A stretch of 64,000 nucleotides of DNA from Hippophae tibetana (Eukaryota; Streptophyta; Magnoliopsida; Rosales; Elaeagnaceae): assembly GCA_037013495.1 (NCBI GenBank), contig CM072810.1, positions 49,524,843-49,588,842 on the forward strand, in the 5' to 3' direction. The notes below the pieces were generated by a model. The model worked only from the letters and a program-made list of their open reading frames with translations. It searched no databases and was not told the origin of the DNA. Of the stretch, positions 59,714 to 64,000 are shown piece by piece; position 1 is the stretch's first letter, and the number at the start of each line of letters is the position of its first letter. The position numbers were made by a program, and so were the translations under genes.

Positions 59714-62618
59714 GACGATAAACTTTTACTTGCATTTCGAGAAAACTATTATAATATATCAAATTGAAGATCGTACCGATTCAAAAATTGGATTTGGCCA
59801 CATAGAGGAACCACATATTTGTACCCAAATTCCATCGTTTACATCATTTACCGAAGGTTTTAAGTGTTTGTCTCACCATTTCCGTTGTACTTACTTTCTA
59901 TTAAATTGAAAAGAGCCGTAAAGGAGATATTTGTCCAAAGAAATTGTTCTTTATTTATGTGTTACATCAATATATAATCTTCCAAAAAAAATATGAGAAA
60001 AGTGAAAGGAAAAGGCTATTGTTCCCATTTTAAAAAGGAACAAAACATTTGATAAATTGGAGTTCCAGCTTTAAACTACGATAAACTTTTACTTGCATAT
60101 CGAGAAAACTATTATAATACATCAAATTGAAGATCGTACCGATTCAAAAATTGGATTTGGCCCCATAGAGGAACCATATATTTGTACGTAAATTCCATCG
60201 TTTACATCATTTACCGAAGGTTTTAAGTGTTTGTCTCACCATTTCCGTTGTACTTACTTTCTATTATATTGAAAAGAGCCGTAAAGGAGATATTTGTCCA
60301 AACAAATTGTTCTTTATTTATGTGTTACATCAATATATAATCTTCCAAAACAAATATTAGAAAAGTGAAAGGAAAAGGCTATTGTTCCTATTTTAAAAAG
60401 GAACAAAACATTTGATAAATTGGAGTTCCAGCTTTAAACTACGATAAATGTTTACTTGCATATCGAGAAAACTATTATAATACATCAAATTGAAGATCGT
60501 ACCGATTCAAAAATTGGATTTGGCCCCATAGAGGAACCACATATTTGTACGCAAATTCCATCGTTTACATCATTTACCGAAGGTTTTAAGTGTTTGTCTC
60601 ACCATTTCCGTTGTACTTACTTTCTATTATATTGAAAAGAGCCGTAAAGGAGATATTTGTCCAAAAAAATTGTTTTTTATTTATGTGTTACATCAATATA
60701 TAATCTTCCAAAAAAAATATGAGAAAAGTGAAAGGAAAAGGCTATTGTTCCCATTTTAAAAAGGAACAAAACATTTGATAAATTGGAGTTCCAACTTTAA
60801 ACGACGATAAACTTTTACTTGCATTTTGAGAAAACTATTATAATATATCAAATTGAAGATCGTACTGATTCAAAAATTGGATTTGGCCACATAGAGGAAC
60901 CACATATTTGTACCCAAATTCCATCGTTTACATCATTTACCGAAGGTTTTAAGTGTTTGTCTCACCATTTCCGTTGTACTTACTTTCTATTAAATTGAAA
61001 AGAGCCGTAAAGGAGATATTTGTCCAAAGAAATTGTTCTTTATTTATGTGTTACATCAATATATAATCTTCCAAAACAAATATTAGAAAAGTGAAAGGAA
61101 AAGGCTATTGTTCCCATTTTAAAAAGGAACAAAACATTTGATAAATTGGAGTTCCAGCTTTAAACTACGATAAATGTTTACTTGCATATCGAGAAAACTA
61201 TTATAATACATCAAATTGAAGATCGTACCGATTCAAAAATTGGATTTGGCCCCATAGAGGAACCACATATTTGTACGCAAATTCCATCGTTTACATCATT
61301 TACCGAAGGTTTTAAGTGTTTGTCTCACCATTTCCGTTGTACTTACTTTCTATTATATTGAAAAGAGCCGTAAAGGAGATATTTGTCCAAAAAAATTGTT
61401 TTTTATTTATGTGTTACATCAATATATAATCTTCCAAAAAAAATATGAGAAAAGTGAAAGGAAAAGGCTATTGTTCCCATTTTAAAAAGGAACAAAACAT
61501 TTGATAAATTGGAGTTCCAACTTTAAACGACGATAAACTTTTACTTGCATTTTGAGAAAACTATTATAATATATCAAATTGAAGATCGTACCGATTCAAA
61601 AATTGGATTTGGCCACATAGAGGAACCACATATTTGTACCCAAATTCCATCGTTTACATCATTTACTGAAGGTTTTAAGTGTTTGTCTCACCATTTCCGT
61701 TGTACTTACTTTCTATTAAATTGAAAAGAGCCGTAAAGGAGATATTTGTCCAAAGAAATTGTTCTTTATTTATGTGTTACATCAATATATAATCTTCCAA
61801 AACAAATATGAGAAAAGTGAAAGGAAAAGGCTATTGTTCCCATTTTAAAAAGGAACAAAACATTTGATAAATTGGAGTTCCAGCTTTAAACTACGATAAA
61901 CTTTTACTTGCATATCGAGAAAACTATTATAATACATCAAATTGAAGATCGTACCGATTCAAAAATTGGATTTGGCCCCATAGAGGAACCATATATTTGT
62001 ACGCAAATTCCATCGTTTACATCATTTACCGAAGGTTTTAAGTGTTTGTCTCACCATTTCCGTTGTACTTACTTTCTATTATATTGAAAAGAGCCGTAAA
62101 GGAGATATTTGTCCAAACAAATTGTTCTTTATTTATGTGTTACATCAATATATAATCTTCCAAAACAAATATGAGAAAAGTGAAAGGAAAAGGCTATTGT
62201 TCCCATTTTAAAAAGGAACAAAACATTTGATAAATTGGAGTTCCAGCTTTAAACTACGATAAACGTTTACTTGCATATCGAGAAAACTATTATAATACAT
62301 CAAATTGAAGATCGTACCGATTCAAAAATTGGATTTGGCCCCATAGAGGAACCATATATTCGTACGCAAATTCCATCGTTTACATAATTTACCGAAGGTT
62401 TTAAGTGTTTGTCTCACCATTTCCGTTGTACATTACTTTCTATTTTATTCAAAAGAGCCGTAAAGGAGATATTTGTCCAAACAAATTGGTCTTTATTTAT
62501 GTGTTAAATCAATATATATTCTTCCAAAAAAAATATGAGAAAAGTGAAAGGAAAAGGCTAATGTTCCCATTTTAAAAAGGAACAAAACATTTGATAAATC
62601 GGAGTTCCAACATTAAAG
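59714..62618 (+). repeat. Pure type C monomer run, eight units of 363 bp
   Basis: Monomers start at 59714, 60077, 60440, 60803, 61166, 61529, 61892 and 62255, each exactly 363 bp from the last, and the next type begins at 62619. Diagnostics include TTCAAAAATTGGATTTGG and GTGTTACATCAATATATAATC. Units 60440-61165 and 61166-61891 form a 726-bp dimer that is almost identical by eye. A and B types are absent from this stretch. Confidence 0.92.
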
Positions 62619-62846
62619 GACGATAAATTTTTACTCTGTTATTGAAACAACTATTATAATATATCAAAATGAAGCCCGTACCGATTCAAACAATCTGATT
62701 TGGCCCCAAAAAGGAACCACATTTTTGTACGCAAATTCCATCGTTTACATCATTTACCAAGTGTTTTAAGTGTTTGTCTCACAATTTCCGTTGTACTTAC
62801 TTTCTATTATATTGAAAAGAGCCGTAAATAAGATATTTGTCCAAAC

Positions 62847-64000
62847 AAATTGTTCTTTATTTATGTGTTAAATCAATATATATTCTTCCAAAAAAAATAT
62901 GAGAAAAGTGAAAGGAAAAGGCTATTGTTCCCATTTTAAAAAGGAACAAAACATTTGATAAATCAGAGTTCCAACATTAAAGGACGATAAATTTTTACTC
63001 TGTTATCGAAACAACTATTATAATATATCAAAATGAAGCCCGTACCGATTCAAACAATCTGATTTTCCCCCAAAAAGGAACCACATTTTTGTACGCAAAT
63101 TCCATAGTTTACATCATTTACCGAGTGTTTTAAGTGTTTGTCTCACAATTTCCGTTGTACTTACTTTCTATTTTATTCAAAAGAGCCGTAAAGGAGATTT
63201 GGGTGCAAACAAAGTTTTCTTTATTTATGCGTTCAATCAATATCTGTGCTTACAAAGAAAAAATAAGGGAAGAGAAAAAGAAAGGAGCTACAGTTCACAT
63301 TTTAAAAAAGAATAAAACATTTGATAAATCGCAATTTGAACTTTAAAAGATGATAACTTTTGACTCGGGTATTGAAACGACTATATTATTATATGAAACC
63401 GAAGCTCTTAGCGATTCACACCATATGAGATGGCCTCAAATTTGGAATATCATTTTTGTACCTAAATTTCACCATTTACATCATTTATTGAGGGTTTTTA
63501 GTTTTTTGCCCACCATTTCCGTTGTACTTACTTTCGATATTATTCAAAAGAGAGCCGTAAAGAAGATATTGGTGTAAACAAAGGGTCCTTTATTTATCTG
63601 TTCAATCCCTATATATTCTTCCAAAAAAAATGAGTAAAGAAAAAGGAAAAGGCTACTGATCCCATTTAAAAAAGGAAAAAACATTTGATAAATTGGAGTT
63701 CCAACTTTAAACGACGATAAACTTTTACTTGCATATCGAGAAAACCATTATAATATATCAAATTGAAGATTGTACCGATTCAAACAATTGGATTTGGCCC
63801 CATAGAGGAACCACATATGTGTACGCAAATTCCATCGTTTACATCATTTACCGAAGGTTTTAAGTGTTTGTCTCACCATTTCCATCGTACTTACTTTCTA
63901 TTATATTGAAAAGAGCCGTAAAGGAGATATTTGTCCAAACAAATTGTTCTTTATTTATGTGTTAAATCAATATATATTCTTCCAAAAAAAATATGAGAAA
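62847..64000 (+). repeat. Copy of the retrotransposon's flanks with the empty target site
   Basis: 62847-63858 matches 44308-45319, and 63859-64000 matches 59131 onward, with no retrotransposon between. Rare shared variants include CCACATATGTGTACG, GAGAGCCGTAAAGAAG and CTGATTTTCCCCC. Without the insertion the two copies would be 4,728 bp (13 monomers) apart. The duplication therefore predates, or escaped, the insertion. Confidence 0.9.

Larger units (their letters stand above)
59127..64000. repeat. Right satellite array
   Basis: Satellite resumes within the same monomer that was interrupted at 45319. Its first ~500 bp closely match about 33386-33900 (shared CCATCGTACTT, GAAAAGGGTATTG and AAATCTGAGTTCC). 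An A monomer (59346) is followed by eight C monomers, then A/C and A-B-C order to the window end. No gene seen. Confidence 0.96.

Noticed and set aside
1..64000. CRISPR array
   Set aside because: Repeats are contiguous ~364-bp satellite monomers without short direct repeats and unique spacers; no cas genes.

Overview
The window is plant nuclear heterochromatin, most likely from a flowering plant. About 47.7 of the 64 kb (roughly 131 monomers) is one AT-rich tandem satellite with a ~364-bp monomer. Two Ty3/gypsy retrotransposons of the Athila type interrupt it. A plant source is indicated by the Athila-type Gag-Pol, the primer-binding site matching plant tRNA-Asp and the array layout. I do not recognise the satellite family and cannot name a species. 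An Athila insertion in a higher-order satellite array resembles plant centromeric or pericentromeric DNA, but nothing here proves centromere function.

Layout. 1-35010: satellite made of three monomer types, B (361 bp), C (364 bp) and A (366 bp), forming a 1,091-bp trimer, overlaid with larger near-identical duplications (offsets 3,639, 5,460, 3,268 and 1,821 bp). 35011-37509: 3' fragment of a degenerate Athila-like element (post-pol region, two PPT-like tracts, about 1.0 kb of LTR). 37510-45319: more satellite. 45320-59126: a structurally complete, very young Athila-type element. 59127-64000: satellite again, including a run of eight C monomers and an uninterrupted copy of the retrotransposon's insertion site.

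The complete element has 2.09-kb LTRs that differ by about five substitutions, a tRNA-Asp primer-binding site, a structured leader, a stand-alone gag ORF (445 aa), and a second ORF (1,723 aa) that carries its own gag fused to protease, reverse transcriptase, RNase H and integrase. Catalytic residues are all visible. There is no env-like ORF. The stand-alone Gag has lost two zinc-knuckle cysteines and is followed by a copy of the sequence normally found after pol, then AATAAA signals and a 26-A tract. This looks like a captured polyadenylated gag transcript, and is the most unusual object in the window. Two tandem leader hairpins with compensatory changes, and hairpin-plus-polypurine modules shared by both elements, are further candidate functional RNA/cDNA signals.

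No host protein-coding gene, tRNA, rRNA or CRISPR array is supported. The many short open frames in the satellite and in the GC-rich LTR segments are by-products of repetition and composition.
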